Below are positions 11,598 through 21,905 of a stretch of DNA of 64,000 bases, one piece after another. Numbering within the stretch: position 1 is the first letter of the stretch; each line of letters starts with the position of its first letter. The notes beneath the pieces are model-generated. The model was not told the origin of the DNA and made no database searches. It saw nothing but the letters and a program-made list of their open reading frames with translations. Position numbers and translations under genes: made by a program. The stretch is taken from contig NC_072800.1 in NCBI RefSeq assembly GCF_028583425.1, positions 4,663,001 through 4,727,000 of the forward strand. Reading direction: 5' to 3'. The stretch comes from Eublepharis macularius. Lineage: Eukaryota; Chordata; Lepidosauria; Squamata; Eublepharidae.

Positions 11598-11912
11598 TAG
11601 GCTTGCCAGGTCCCCTTACCTTCCCAGTAGGAGGGGGAGCTGGCACTCACTTTTTCTTTGCTCCTCATGCACTCCCTCTGCAGTGGCCCAATTTGGGCCC
11701 CAAAATAGCCCAATTCAGCTTGTTTGGACCCAAATCTGCCTGCTGTGAAGTGCAGGAGTTCTCTAGGGGCAGTGTGACAACATCACCCCCAGGAGTGCAC
11801 CTGGAAGGCCTGTTCCCCTGCCTGTCCCCCTTGATGGCCAGGTGAGAGGTGGCGAGGGGCGGAAGAAGGGAGCAGGGAATCCTCCACCCCCACTGGGGGC
11901 CTGGAAACCCTA
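11598..11912. mobile_element. hAT-type MITE (TAGGNTTGCCAG family)
   Basis: 315 bp, beginning TAGGCTTGCCAGGTCCCC and ending GGGGGCCTGGAAACCCTA, which are inverted repeats of each other. It is flanked by a perfect 8-bp duplication TGCACTGC (11590-11597 and 11913-11920). The interior has the GGCCCAATTTGGGCCCCAAA text shared with the elements at 13155, 14650 and 38195. No coding capacity. Confidence 0.9.
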
Positions 11913-11920
11913 TGCACTGC

Positions 11921-13154
11921 ACATGGATGGAGGCACCCAACAGAGAAGTGGGCGGTGCCCAGCCAAATCTTACAAATTGTGGGCATGGCCAGTCAGCAGG
12001 CTGCTTCTTTTTCCCTCCGTCTTGGGGTAGGGGGCAGGCCCCAGGCGGCCAGAGTGTGGGGCCCTTTTTTAGGGCCCTGCTTTCCTTCCAGTGCCCCCTG
12101 AATGTGCTCAATGGTGAACAGAAGGCATAGCAGGATTCAGTGTATGTGCGAGAGCCTCTTGGGGTGTGTTTCACTGAATTAATCAGTTCTCAGTATGGAA
12201 ACTAACTGCTGTAGGACAATTTGCTTACCTTTGATGGTTTTTGAATTGATAAATATTTCTAGTTTGTTATGGATAATTACATGAAAACAGTTTTGCTGTA
12301 TTTAGTACTGATGAATTGTTGGCAATTCTGGCAAATATTTCCTTGGCTCTTCATAGTTTATGTACCTTCTCAATATACATACACTTATGAAGGATTGTCA
12401 GAAAATTCAAGTGAGGTCCATGAAGTACATCTTGCCTCCACCTATAAATACTTTCACATTGTGCTTTATCATGTCAGAGACTCTCAAGGTGACAGAGAAA
12501 CGCCAATTAAAAGTAAATCTGTCCTGCTCAGGGAAGGGGGAAAATCCATTAAACAGGAATCTGAAGGCCAGTGTAGATGTTATCAGCACCACACAGCGGC
12601 CATTTTAAACCAGACCATCTGGTAGTGGTTGTCACACAGTAAGCCATTTGTGTGAAGCAGATTGTGGAGGATACCTTTGGTCATTTCCCCCCCACCAAGA
12701 GAAATGTCCAAAAAAAACAGTTTTGGCTTGAAGTAGAGAAGATGGCTACAGTTATACGGTGAGCCATGAAGTAGATGAATGGATGGACAAAGGAACACAT
12801 GTTAGTCACTGTGGGCTGTCTGCCATCAGTGTGGAGAGAGGCTGCTGCAGCTGTTCAGTAATGAGGGAGAAACAGAAAGTGCTCAGAGGTCCTTTACTGT
12901 TGTTTGTCATTCCTGCTCAAAGATCATGTGGCACTAGCAACCAAGCCCGTTGTGTGAACAAATACAATGGACTCTAGAAAACGGATTCGGCAGGCCAGTG
13001 AATCCCAGCAGCAAGTGGCCTCCCAGGCCATGCCTCTTGGCCAGGCCCTGCCATTGCCCCCGTGGCTATTGTGGGGCCTGCTGAGGGCTGCGCTGCCAGG
13101 CCAGGCTTCCTTGCCACCTCCGCAGCCGCTGCAGGGCCTTGTGAGGGCCACACC
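11921..13154. other. No recognisable feature
   Basis: Unclassified sequence. The G/C-rich part at 13000-13150 gives open frames on both strands without recognisable motifs. Confidence 0.45.
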
Positions 13155-13549
13155 TAGAGTTGCCAGCTCCAGGTTGGGAAGTTCCTTGAGACCTTATGGG
13201 TGGAGCTTGGAGTGGGTGGGGTTTGGGAGGGGAGGAGCACAGGGGCACTCCCAGGGGTGACACGACGGGCTCTGGAGTGCTCCTGCACTCTGCAGCAGGC
13301 TGATTTTGGCCCCAAATGGGCCCAATTTGGCTCCCTGCTGAGCATGGGAATGCTGCCAGGAGGGCCCTGATGAGCTCCTGCACTTTACAGCGGGCCAATT
13401 TAGGCCCCAAACAGGCCCAATTAAGTCCATTTGGGGCCCAAACTGGTCCCCTGCAGTGCTCAGAAGTGCAATGCATTGCCCGGAAGCACGCCTGTCCAGG
13501 TAAGTAGGGGCATGGGGCGGAGGGTGGGAGCAGGGGACTGGCAACTCTA
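13155..13549. mobile_element. hAT-type MITE, same family, no clear duplication
   Basis: The ends TAGAGTTGCCAGCTCC and GGGACTGGCAACTCTA are perfect inverted repeats over 14 bases or more. The interior contains several copies of GGCCCAATTNGGCCCCAAA-like text that could pair internally. The expected 8-bp flanks (GCCACACC and GATTTGGG) do not match, so either the flanks have decayed or a rearrangement joined two copies. Confidence 0.72.
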
Positions 13550-14454
13550 GATTTGGGTGGCAGATGTTGTTTACTGCCTCTTTAAGAAGCTGGCACTGTA
13601 GGCCTCAGTGCCAGCAGGAGATCAGGAGGCACATTCTTTCACTTCCCCTGCTAGATGCCTACAGGAATGTAGGGAACTCTTCAGATGCTACCAGGGTCAA
13701 GCCAAAACCATTAAAATACATTAAAAATATATTTATTATACAGTGTGCACAGTAATAAAATTAAAACAAAGGGCCTATGTCAGGCTACATAGGAAAACCT
13801 TAGATAAGCTGTAACATTCTCCAAATAGATGTTAAATGACCAACACGAGGGCCTCCTTTGTGGTCAATAGTACACACTTTAGCAATAACCCACACATAGC
13901 AATAACCCAGAAACCAGCACGTATCAATTCTGCCCTGAAGTTATTATCTCATATATTGTGTGGTATGATGTAAATTATTACAGAAGGCCGTGGATCCCTT
14001 CACATGGTACCTGCACTCACACAAAACTGTTCATTGGTGTTATATTCTGGTATTAAGTTTCCAATATTTCTCGATGTGTGTAACATGAATCTGTAACTGA
14101 AGTTAAGTGTCCTAGCTACCCCCATGACCTCTTCCCCCTTTCCTGATTTTTCTCTCCTTCTCACCTACCTTTGTCTGTCTTCCTGTCTTCACCTTCCCCT
14201 TCCCGGCAGCCTCTCTCCTATGGCCCAGTTGCGTGGTGGTAACTGAGCCTGGTTCAGTTGCATGGTGGAGAATATGCAAGGCCTTCTGTGCAGTACTTCA
14301 CTTTCCCCCATACCCCTTTTCCCAATCTATTTCCTCTTGCCCTTGTCCTGGCAGCCTCCATATGCTAACCTTTCCTTATGTTCTTCTCTCCTTCAAATCC
14401 AGTAAACAACTTACCATTATCTGCCCCCTCCCCTATTTTCATCTACATTTTCTA
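13550..14454. other. No recognisable feature
   Basis: A/T-rich to pyrimidine-rich sequence with no recognised gene or repeat. Confidence 0.45.
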
Positions 14455-14630
14455 ATTCACTTCATTTATGTGCTGCCTTTCTTCACAATGGGGATCCAAA
14501 GCAGTTTTCCTCAGTCTCCTTGTCTCCATATTTTCCTCACAACAGCCTGAGAGGCAGGTTAAGATGAGAGTGTGTGTGACTATCCAGTTTCCCAAGGTGC
14601 TTCCCCAGCAGAGTGGCGTTTCAAACCTGG
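14455..14630 (-). mobile_element. tRNA-derived SINE with LINE-like tail, antisense
   Basis: TTTATGTGCTGCCTTTCTTC and AATGGGGATCCAAAGCAG mark the tail; CCTCACAACAGCCTGAGAGG and GTTTCAAACCTGGCACGC mark the body and the degraded tRNA-like B box. The same family is at 37976 and 46161. Confidence 0.65.
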
Positions 14631-14644
14631 CACGCACATCCAGG

Positions 14645-14830
14645 AGCTGACATGATGATGTCACTTACAGAAGTGACATCACCACGCAGCCACGCGAGCA
14701 CTCCTGCACTCCGCATGGGGCCAGTTCTGCCCATTTGGGGCCCAAATCGGTTCCAAACGAAGCACGGGAACGGGGCGGTGCGATGACGTCACTTCCAGAA
14801 GTGATGTCGCCGCCACAGTTGGGAGTGTGT
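14645..14830. mobile_element. hAT MITE fragment with hairpin arms
   Basis: GATGATGTCACTTACAGAAG at the left and GATGACGTCACTTCCAGAAG at the right surround a core with TTTGGGGCCCAAATCGG. This matches the interior of the TAGGNTTGCCAG MITE family. Terminal repeats were not found, so the boundaries are approximate. Confidence 0.55.
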
Positions 14831-14969
14831 GCATGGCGCGCACTCCTCCTGAGGTGCTTGCTGGTGGCGAGCAAGCTCTGGGAGCTTGCCCCCTTCTGTC
14901 GATCACTGGGCGAGATCAGGATAATACCAGAAGGATTTCTGGAGAGGGGTATCTGGCCTTAGATGGGAA

Positions 14970-17205
14970 CCTCCATCAAGCTTGAACGGCCATTACAGCC
15001 TTTTTGGAAAACAGTCATCCCACCTCTGAAAGTTGTTGTTTCTCTATTATAATATTATATTCTCTATTATGAATGGCAGCGGAGAGCAAGTTGGTCTCTG
15101 GAAGGCTGCCATTTCTTTACAACACAGTAAAATCACTTTCCTTCAGTGGATAACAAAAGCAGGATTGAAGAGATTCTAATGCCAAGTATATCATGTAAGA
15201 AAAAGTTGCAACTGTCTTCTTCTGCAGTTTAGCCCCAAAATGTTTGCTTTAACAGATAAAATGGACTATTTTTGACCAGCCAACCTTGTACCTTCCATGG
15301 ATCATTTAAAGAACAATTTGTTCCACATTATAACACAGTTCACAGAATTACAGTCAATTAATATTAACAATTACGTATGCATATGAATTCACTGAATTAA
15401 TAAGCTTACCATCCTAGCAACTGCTAATCACATAGCTGGGGAACAATTAGCACTGTGAGACATTTGCTTTTAACACTCACCATTTCAAACAGGAAGTTGA
15501 AGAGAGCTGACTTGATCCTACACTAAAGTCGAGGAAGAAAGGTGACATTGTGTTGTTTATATATGATAAATGTGACCCATTGCCTCCCCCCCCCATCCCC
15601 TGTTGGTTCCCAGAGCAGCATGGCCAGAAGTGATGCCACCGTGTCACGTGATGCCCAGTGATGCCCAGCGATGACTCCAGAAGCTGCCAGGGGTGCTAGT
15701 CCTTGGCTGGCAACTCTACCACAGACTATGTTTTTATATGGTTTATGTAAGCACGAGTTTTCCAAATGCAACATCATTTACGGATACTTTTCTGTGGCTC
15801 TCTGTCACGTGTTCACTCAGTGGCTAGTTCGGATTTGCTGCAGTATAATGTGCTGTAATGTAGGACTTTACTTATAGCATTTTACAAAGGTGAGTAAATA
15901 GTTAACCAATTTCTAGTAAAAGGGATACCAAGTTACACAGTTGAAAACCAACTGCTGTCTTCTCACAAACACGGTTTGCATGGACCGCAAATGGACCTTT
16001 ACGAGGCCCTTTGAGTGATGTGACTACATGAGCCCTCCATGTTTCGAGCTAAACCTTCTGGGAATAACAGAGGCCAATTCGAGAGGAGCACATATATGAC
16101 ACTTATGGCAATGGCAGGCCTAGGAAAGGGGGGACGACAACAGAAATGTGAAAGTCCGTCAGCAAAAGAACTCCCATGGGACCATCGGTGACATGGGAGC
16201 ATTATCAATCTGTACATTATATTTCACTGTTTACGACTGTCAGTGTTAGGCAACTTGCATTCTTGACTGAATGGAGTTACTTAAAAAAATAAACTAGCTC
16301 CCACAAGACAAGAGAAAAATGCCCATTTCTGCATTAATAGTTGCCATTTATACAGAACCTCCTTTACAAACAATTAGGAACAATGCAGAGGTTAAAGGAG
16401 TAAGCATAGCCAATATAAATCAGTTTATATGCTGATAATATTCTCAGGATTTCAGTAGATCCAATTAACTGTATACCCACAGTGTTAACAATATTTTGCA
16501 AATTACTGCCAACTTTCTGGATATAAACTCAAGAGAGACGAGACAGAGAAAACAGGAGTGAATGTGCATCCTGAAATTAAACAAAACATAACGAAAGCAT
16601 TTGGACTGGCAATGGTTGTTAGCGTCTGCTGTTTGATAAGCAGGAATTTGATTGTCATCTAATCTGAACAATATATATGAACATAATTATCAAAAATTGT
16701 GGTCGCACATAAAAAGAGGTATGGATAATTCAACTCGCAGTTTTCATGGGTTGGGAGAAAACACAGTGGTGAATCTAAAGTTACTTTTCCTATTTGAAAA
16801 CCTACTTCTTATGTTGCCAAAATCAATTATTACATCTTAACAATTTTATTTACTGAGATTCATATGAGCATAAAAAAGCCTTAATTGTCTTTGGAGGCAC
16901 TACAAAAAGACAAAAATTGGGGGAGGCTTGAAAATGGTGCCAGGATGCGTGAAGCCACAGTGGAGAAGAGGGGCGGTGACTGTCTGCCCCGGCGGCTCCC
17001 TCATCCCCAGGCAAGCACCACTTCTCCTTTCAGCTGCTGCTGAGGCGAGTCCTGACTCCCCTTCCCTGGAACCATTTCCAGGCCTCCACAACGGGGAGAA
17101 GACCACCTGGGCCTCTGTCCAATGAGGATGCCACCCATTTAACTTTCTGTATCAGGCCGCTTTTGAAAGAGGACAGTCCCAGCACTAAAACTGTGAGGGT
17201 TGCTT
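14970..17205. other. Mostly unrecognised; one MITE piece
   Basis: About 15605-15719 ends CTTGGCTGGCAACTCTA and contains GTGATGCCCAGTGATGCCCA, probably a fragment of the same hAT MITE family. A C-run lies near 15585-15593. The remainder is A/T-rich and apparently unique. Confidence 0.4.
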
Positions 17206-17289
17206 TTTGTTTATACTCTGTCTTTCTCGTTGAGATCCAAGGCAGATTACAATACTGCAAGTGAATACAACATAATCAATAGCTAAGAC

Positions 17290-17950
17290 TAGAGATGGGC
17301 ACGATCCCAAAAATTTTAACGATCCAGAGGATTGTGGATCAGCGCCAACGACCATCCCGAAATAACGATCCGTGCCGATCATCTCCCGTTCCCGAGCTGT
17401 GGATTGTGGATCATGGATTGTGGAGGCCAAAGCGGGGCATGCTGGTATTATGTGGGAAGGTGGGTGGTGCCAGCAGCCGCCGGGCCTGGCAGGCATGGGG
17501 AGGTGGCGACGAGCTGCCTCCCCTCAGGGGGTGGGGGAGTCTGGCCGCTTGTCTGTGTTTGGCCGTCAGAGCTGCCTATCAGGGTTTGCAGGGACACCCC
17601 CTTCCCCCTCCCTCCCCTGGGTGTCTTCTCCCAACTTGTGACTGCTTTGCTGCTCCATGGTTGGAAGGAAGCCCTGCTGATCAAGGAAAGCTGGGCTTCC
17701 ATTCGGGTTTACAGGGCAACAGAAGGAGGGCAAACAGAGCTCAGGCATTCCCCTGGCTCCGTTGCCAGGGAAATAGATTGCTGGCACCTAAGTGTCTGGA
17801 TCCCCGATCCGAGCCTGATTACCCTGATCCAGGCCTCTCCCGACCACTGGATCATTGGCCGTGGACGATCACGATCCACCAGGTCACTATTGCATGATCA
17901 CCATTATCGTGGGTTTTTTTCGATCGTAATGCGGATCGTGCCCATCTCTA
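17290..17950 (-). mobile_element. Non-autonomous hAT element, deletion derivative of the 38.5-kb copy
   Basis: 661 bp bounded by TAGAGATGGGCACGATCC and its inverted partner GGATCGTGCCCATCTCTA, with a perfect 8-bp duplication GCTAAGAC (17282-17289 and 17951-17958). Its left ~260 bases match the right end of the large element (about 44885-45159) in reverse, and its right ~400 bases match the left end of that element (about 38454-38890) in reverse. The junction lies near 17550. About 6 kb, including all transposase sequence, is missing. This is the classic structure of an internally deleted passenger. Confidence 0.9.
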
Positions 17951-18173
17951 GCTAAGACATTCACAGAGCAGAATACAACATGACCAACAATTGGGACGTT
18001 CCATCAAAACAGATACAATAGGGTGTGGTAACCAAAATGAAAAAATTGCAGAAAGCGAAACACAGAGATGAACTTTTTCTTGATTTGTGTAAGTAATTAA
18101 CAACATTTTTAGCAACGTTTAACTACCCAGTAGGAAAGCATCTACTCTACACAATAGTACAGTAAACAATAGT

Positions 18174-18391
18174 CTGCCCTGGCCTAGATAGCCCAGGTGA
18201 GCCTGATCTCATCAGATCAGAGAAACTAAGCAAGGCTGGCCTTGGTTAGCAATTGGGTGGGAGACCTCCAGAGAATCCCAGGGTTGCTATGTGGAGGCAA
18301 GCAATGACAAACCACCTCTATTAGTCTCTTGCCATGAAACCCCCACCAGTGATCGTTATCAGTCAGCTATGACTTGAGAGCACTCTTTGTC
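18174..18391 (+). mobile_element. 5S rRNA-derived SINE
   Basis: GCCTGATCTCATCAGATCAG, AACTAAGCAAGGCTGG and TTGGGTGGGAGACCTCC follow the order of vertebrate 5S rRNA and its internal polymerase III promoter. A head (GCCCTGGCCTAGATAGCCCA) precedes it, and a tail with CAAACCACCTCTATTAGTCT and CTTGCCATGAAACCCCCACC follows. It is a retroposon, not a functional 5S gene: the 3' half of 5S is replaced. It interrupts the antisense LINE. Confidence 0.88.
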
Positions 18392-18775
18392 ACTTCTCTC
18401 AGTAGCCTAGTCTATAGTCCCTCCCTGCCCCTTACCAAAGTATTTCTCTGAGCTATGACTTCTGATACGGCAGAATGGGAGAGATATGCACGCTCCATCG
18501 AGCTCCTGAAAGTAAATAAGCTGCAGAATTTTACACCAACAGGAGCCTCCAGGTTGATTTTGAGGGAAACCTATGTAGTAGTCTAGTCTTGATGTTACAG
18601 TGGCATGAATCCAGGTGGCTAGATCAGCTGTGTCTAGGTAGAGGCCATCTTCTAGGTTAGTTTAAGTTGGGAGAAGTCCTTTTTTGCTGCTGCATTTACT
18701 TGCTTCCTTAGCAGCAGTGCTGGATCCAATATAACCTTTAGGCTTTTCACTGAGCCAGCCAAGATCAACTAGACC

Positions 18776-19165
18776 CCATCAAGGGTTGGAAGCACAACGT
18801 CCTTCAAGATCACCTCCCCATGGTAGACAATGGGGATGCCATCACATCCAGTTGAGCTCACATTCCCAGCCATCCTCCCTCAGGGTTGAGAGGCAGGGAC
18901 AGTCTTGTGCCGGATGGTAAGCAGTTGATGGAGGAATGTGGCCTCAACCTCACGGCAACTTGTCAATAACATCAGTGCCCCGATGTGATGTGACATCTAC
19001 CCACCCTCCCACAGCTGTAAGGTGTGCTTAGCAGTGAAATGGAATGTTTACCTTTCGACCTACATTAGCCTTAGGGTTGTTTTTGTTTTGACCCACTACA
19101 CCCTGGATGAGGGTAAGGCAGGGTGAACCTGGCTGTGGAGTTGCGTGGTTACCTTAGATCAAGAT
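18776..19165. other. No recognisable feature
   Basis: It may be a further part of the antisense LINE, but I could not match it to another copy in the window. Confidence 0.3.
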
Positions 19166-19372
19166 GGGTAGCCGTGTTAGTCTGTCTGAAGCAGTAGAAA
19201 AGAGCAAGAGTCCAGTAGCACCTATAACAAAAGTTGTGGTAGGGTTGGAGCTTTCGTGAATCATGGTAGCTGAAGAAGTGAGCTGTGACTCACAAAAGCT
19301 TGTACCCTACCACAATTTTTGTTAGTCTTATAGGTGCTACTGGACTCTTGCTCTTGGTTTCCTTAAACAGGA
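19166..19372. mobile_element. Foldback element (GTAGCCGTGTTAGTCTGT type)
   Basis: The left arm holds GGGTAGCCGTGTTAGTCTGT and AGCAAGAGTCCAGTAGCACC; the right arm holds the inverse GGTGCTACTGGACTCTTGCT. The centre reads GAGCTTTCGTGAATCATGG / GAAGTGAGCTGTGACTCAC. This foldback pattern is common in sauropsid genomes. The outermost left 30 bases lack a right-hand partner, so the right end is truncated. Confidence 0.75.
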
Positions 19373-19421
19373 TTTTGTGCTCACAGCTTTGACAGATGTG
19401 TGGTAAAGAGAAACTCTAGAT

Positions 19422-19631
19422 GCACACATAAAGCTGCCTTCTACCAAATCAGACCATCAGTCCATCAAGGTCAATATTGTCTATTCAGACAGGCTGTGCC
19501 TCTCCAGGGTTTTGTGTAGAAGTCGTTCACATCTCCTATTGCCTGGTCCTTTCAACTGGAGATGCAGGGCATTGAACTTGAGACCTTCTGCATGTCAAGC
19601 AGAGCTCGTCCTCTGAGCCACAGCCCCTCTT
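19422..19631 (-). mobile_element. tRNA-derived SINE, antisense
   Basis: Same family as 10343-10545. The tail starts ACACATAAAGCTGCCTTCTA, the body includes GTCCATCAAGGTCAATATTG, and the tRNA-like head ends TCTGAGCCACAGCCCCTCTT. Confidence 0.85.
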
Positions 19632-20459
19632 CCAGACAACAACATCTGCGAGCACCCTGAGGCATCAATTGAGGGTGAAGGGGCCCTTCTGTCAGATCAG
19701 TTGCCCAAGACTAATTGGGCTTGGGGTGGGTGGGTGGTGGTCAGCCATGACTCCCTGACCCAAAACTTCATGGCTGGGGGAAAGAGGTTTGGCACACCTC
19801 CCATGAGCTTCTAATTGTTTGGCTGAGAGGAGAGGGAATATGTGGTGGCTCATCGACACAGATCCAGGCTAGAGTCATTCAGACGCAGGGGCTCCTTTAG
19901 GAGGAAGCTAATTCCACCTCATTCCTGAAGCATACTTATCTGAACTTACAGTCTGAATTGGCAAGTAACACTTTTTTGCCATTGCAGATTGATATTGTGA
20001 TGTTCAGTAAAGTTGCAGGCCTTTTGTTAACTCTGTGGCTCTCTTCATTCCACATTTTTGCACAAGAATACATCTGATCCCAGAGAGCAAATATATGAAC
20101 ACAGAAGAAAATAACAGCAGGATCTCAGTGGCACCTTAGAGCCCAACAAGATTTTCAGGATATACCTGAAACAATAAGCAAGTAAGGATCAGTAAATGAT
20201 GAAGCCCGTGGGTCAGCATGGATTTGCCCATTTCTAAAAAGAGGAAGCAAACAGCGTTGTGCTTCATTTGCCACTCGGAGTCTTTTTTTAAGCATGTGTC
20301 ATTACAGTTGATGGATCACAGTTGCAACAAACCAGTCAACTTCATTGCCAGAGGTGCAAGGTGGAGAGGAGAAAAGCAGACTTTAATAAGCGCCAGACTT
20401 GCCAATGTGTGGAAGTGTTCAAGCAAAGTTATGCTTCATGTCAAGTTTTGAGTTATACC
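19632..20459. other. No firm feature; two weak hints
   Basis: GGATCTCAGTGGCACCTTAG at about 20121-20160 with CAACAAGATTTTCAGG resembles one arm of the foldback element above. A plus-strand frame at 20218-20451 contains CFICHSES, which vaguely suggests a zinc-binding transposon protein, but it is too short to assign. Confidence 0.35.
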
Positions 20460-20719
20460 CAGGGCTTTTTTTCAGCAGGAACGTGGGGGAACAGAGTTCC
20501 AGAACCTCTTGAAAATGGTCACATGGCTGGTGGCCCCGCCCCCTGATCTCCAGACAGAGGGTAGTTTAGATTGCCCTCCGCGCCGCTCAGCGGCGCGGAG
20601 GGCAATCTAAACTCCCCTCTGTCTGGAGATCAGGGGGCAGGGCCACCAGCCTTGTGACCATTTTCTCCCAGGGCAACCCACTGAGTTCCACTACCTCTTT
20701 CCCCAGAAAAAAAGCCCTG
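20460..20719. mobile_element. Palindromic hAT-type MITE, copy 2
   Basis: 260 bp, with the same ends and arms as 1555-1802. The centre is a perfect G/C-rich palindrome, CCGCGCCGCTCAGCGGCGCG. It is flanked by GTTATACC (20452-20459) and GTTATTCC (20720-20727), an 8-bp duplication with one mismatch. The arms remain highly alike, implying a young copy or correction between the arms. Confidence 0.88.
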
Positions 20720-20727
20720 GTTATTCC

Positions 20728-21063
20728 TGTATTAGTTACACACAAGTATATGTGTGTGAGAAAGTTCTAACAAAGTACAGCAGCAAAAAAATCTGGGAAA
20801 CCTACAGCAAGCCTATCAGCGATTCCCTATACACATACACAAACAAGAGACTGAAAAACAAAGGTGCTTCTTCTGAAGGTGATACGAATGAAGTAGGGAT
20901 GGCCAAATCTGAAACGTGATTTATTTTGGGGTTCTCCATTTTGCATATCTCTTTGTTCTGTTCCTTCCTGGATCCCTCCCACATTTGGAGAATTTTTTTT
21001 AATGCTTGAATAGCAAAGTTCTTTTTTGTGGTTGTGTTCCCCCTGCCCAAGTGAGTAGTTTAA
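20728..21063. other. No recognisable feature
   Basis: No gene or repeat recognised. Confidence 0.4.
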
Positions 21064-21233
21064 TATGAACAAGCTGCTGGGGTTTTCAAGGCAAGAGACT
21101 AACAGAGGTGGTTTGCCACCACCTTCCTCAGCATAACAACCCTGGTCTTCATGGAAGTCTCCCATCCAACCCTGCTTAACTTCTGAGATCTGACGAGATT
21201 GGGCTGCCTGGGTGATCCAGGTGAGGGCCATGT
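21064..21233 (-). mobile_element. 5S rRNA-derived SINE, antisense
   Basis: CAACCCTGCTTAACTTCTGA with GATCTGACGAGATTGGGCT is the reverse complement of the 5S promoter region. The tail in reverse (AAGGCAAGAGACTAACAGAG, GGTGGTTTGCCA) matches the copies at 18174 and 21313. Confidence 0.88.
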
Positions 21234-21312
21234 CTCTTACCTAGGAGAACAAAATTGTAGTCCAGTAGCACTTTAAAGACTGACAATATTTTTCAGGGTG
21301 TAAGCTTTCATG

Positions 21313-21789
21313 GAGAGGGAAGGCGGCATGGTATATAGGCTGTTTCCATACATCCTCAAAGGGACGGCCCACTCACCTATTGCTGCTGGCTTTTCCCTTT
21401 CACTCCACACGTCTCCGATTTCAAAACAGTAGCAGGTTGTTTGTCTTCTGTTTTGTCCGTGCCTTTTCAGGGACTGCAGGAAAGTGCATTCTCAGAAAAG
21501 GCACCAAAAAAACAGAAGCCAAACAGCCTGCTACTGTTTTGAAATCGGAGACGTGTGGAGTGAAAGGGAAAAGCTGACAGCATTCAATGAGTGAGCTGCC
21601 CCTTTAAGGATGTGTGGAAATGGCCATAGCCTAATCTCATCAGATCTCAGAAGATAAGCAGGGTCAGTACTTGGATGGGGGACTGCCAAGGAAGGCTCTG
21701 CAGAGGAAGGCAATGGCAAACCACCTCTGCTTCTCACTTGCCTTGACAGCTCCTTGTTGGGGTCACCGTAAGTCTATTGCAATACAGAG
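21313..21789 (+). mobile_element. 5S rRNA-derived SINE, middle layer
   Basis: The head GAAGGCGGCATGGTATATA and the 5S part GCCTAATCTCATCAGATCTC are separated by a palindromic MITE at 21338-21625. The SINE is flanked by AAGCTTTCATG (21302-21312) and AAGCCTTCATG (21790-21800), an 11-bp target duplication with one mismatch, as expected for LINE-mediated insertion. Confidence 0.85.
21338..21625. mobile_element. Palindromic MITE, inner layer (family P)
   Basis: 288 bp with inverted ends GGCTGTTTCCATACATCC and GGATGTGTGGAAATGGCC. The arms share CTCCACACGTCTCCGATTTC and its inverse, followed by an imperfect palindrome around CCTTTTCAGGGACTGCAGG. It is flanked by a 3-bp duplication ATA (21335-21337 and 21626-21628), which fits a PIF/Harbinger-like mover weakly. 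A second, more decayed copy lies at 36901. Confidence 0.78.
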
Positions 21790-21905
21790 AAGCCTTCATG
21801 AGTCAAAACTGGTATCTGATGAAGTGAGCTTTGATTCACAAAAACTTATAACCTGGAAAATTCTGTTAGTCTTCCAGATGCTAGAGGACTTGTATTGTGT
21901 TCTGT

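Larger units (their letters stand above)
17206..18775 (-). mobile_element. L3-like LINE 3' region, antisense, twice interrupted
   Basis: Pieces at 17206-17289, 17951-18173 and 18392-18775 form one antisense LINE tail: TCTTTCTCGTTGAGATCCAA, then ACTACCCAGTAGGAAAGCAT, then GCAGTGCTGGATCCAATATA. The same order is seen at 3041-4265. The two interruptions are a hAT element (17290-17950) and a 5S-derived SINE (18174-18391), both younger than the LINE. Confidence 0.65.
21246..21905. mobile_element. Foldback element, outer layer of a three-level nest
   Basis: The left part (21246-21312, AGTCCAGTAGCACTTTAAAG, GTAAGCTTTCATG) and the right part (21790-21905, GATGAAGTGAGCTTTGATTC, AGATGCTAGAGGACTTG) form the same foldback element as at 19166. 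It is split by a 5S-derived SINE. Confidence 0.75.

Noticed and set aside
11288-12174. Minus-strand frames as a possible host gene
   Set aside because: Part of this range is a MITE with perfect duplication, and the frames cross its borders; no conserved motif was seen.
18174-18391. 5S rRNA gene
   Set aside because: Only the promoter-bearing part resembles 5S; the rest is SINE tail, and several diverged copies exist.
20218-20451. Zinc-finger gene suggested by CFICHSES
   Set aside because: Only one Cys pair is seen, the frame is short, and nothing adjacent supports it.
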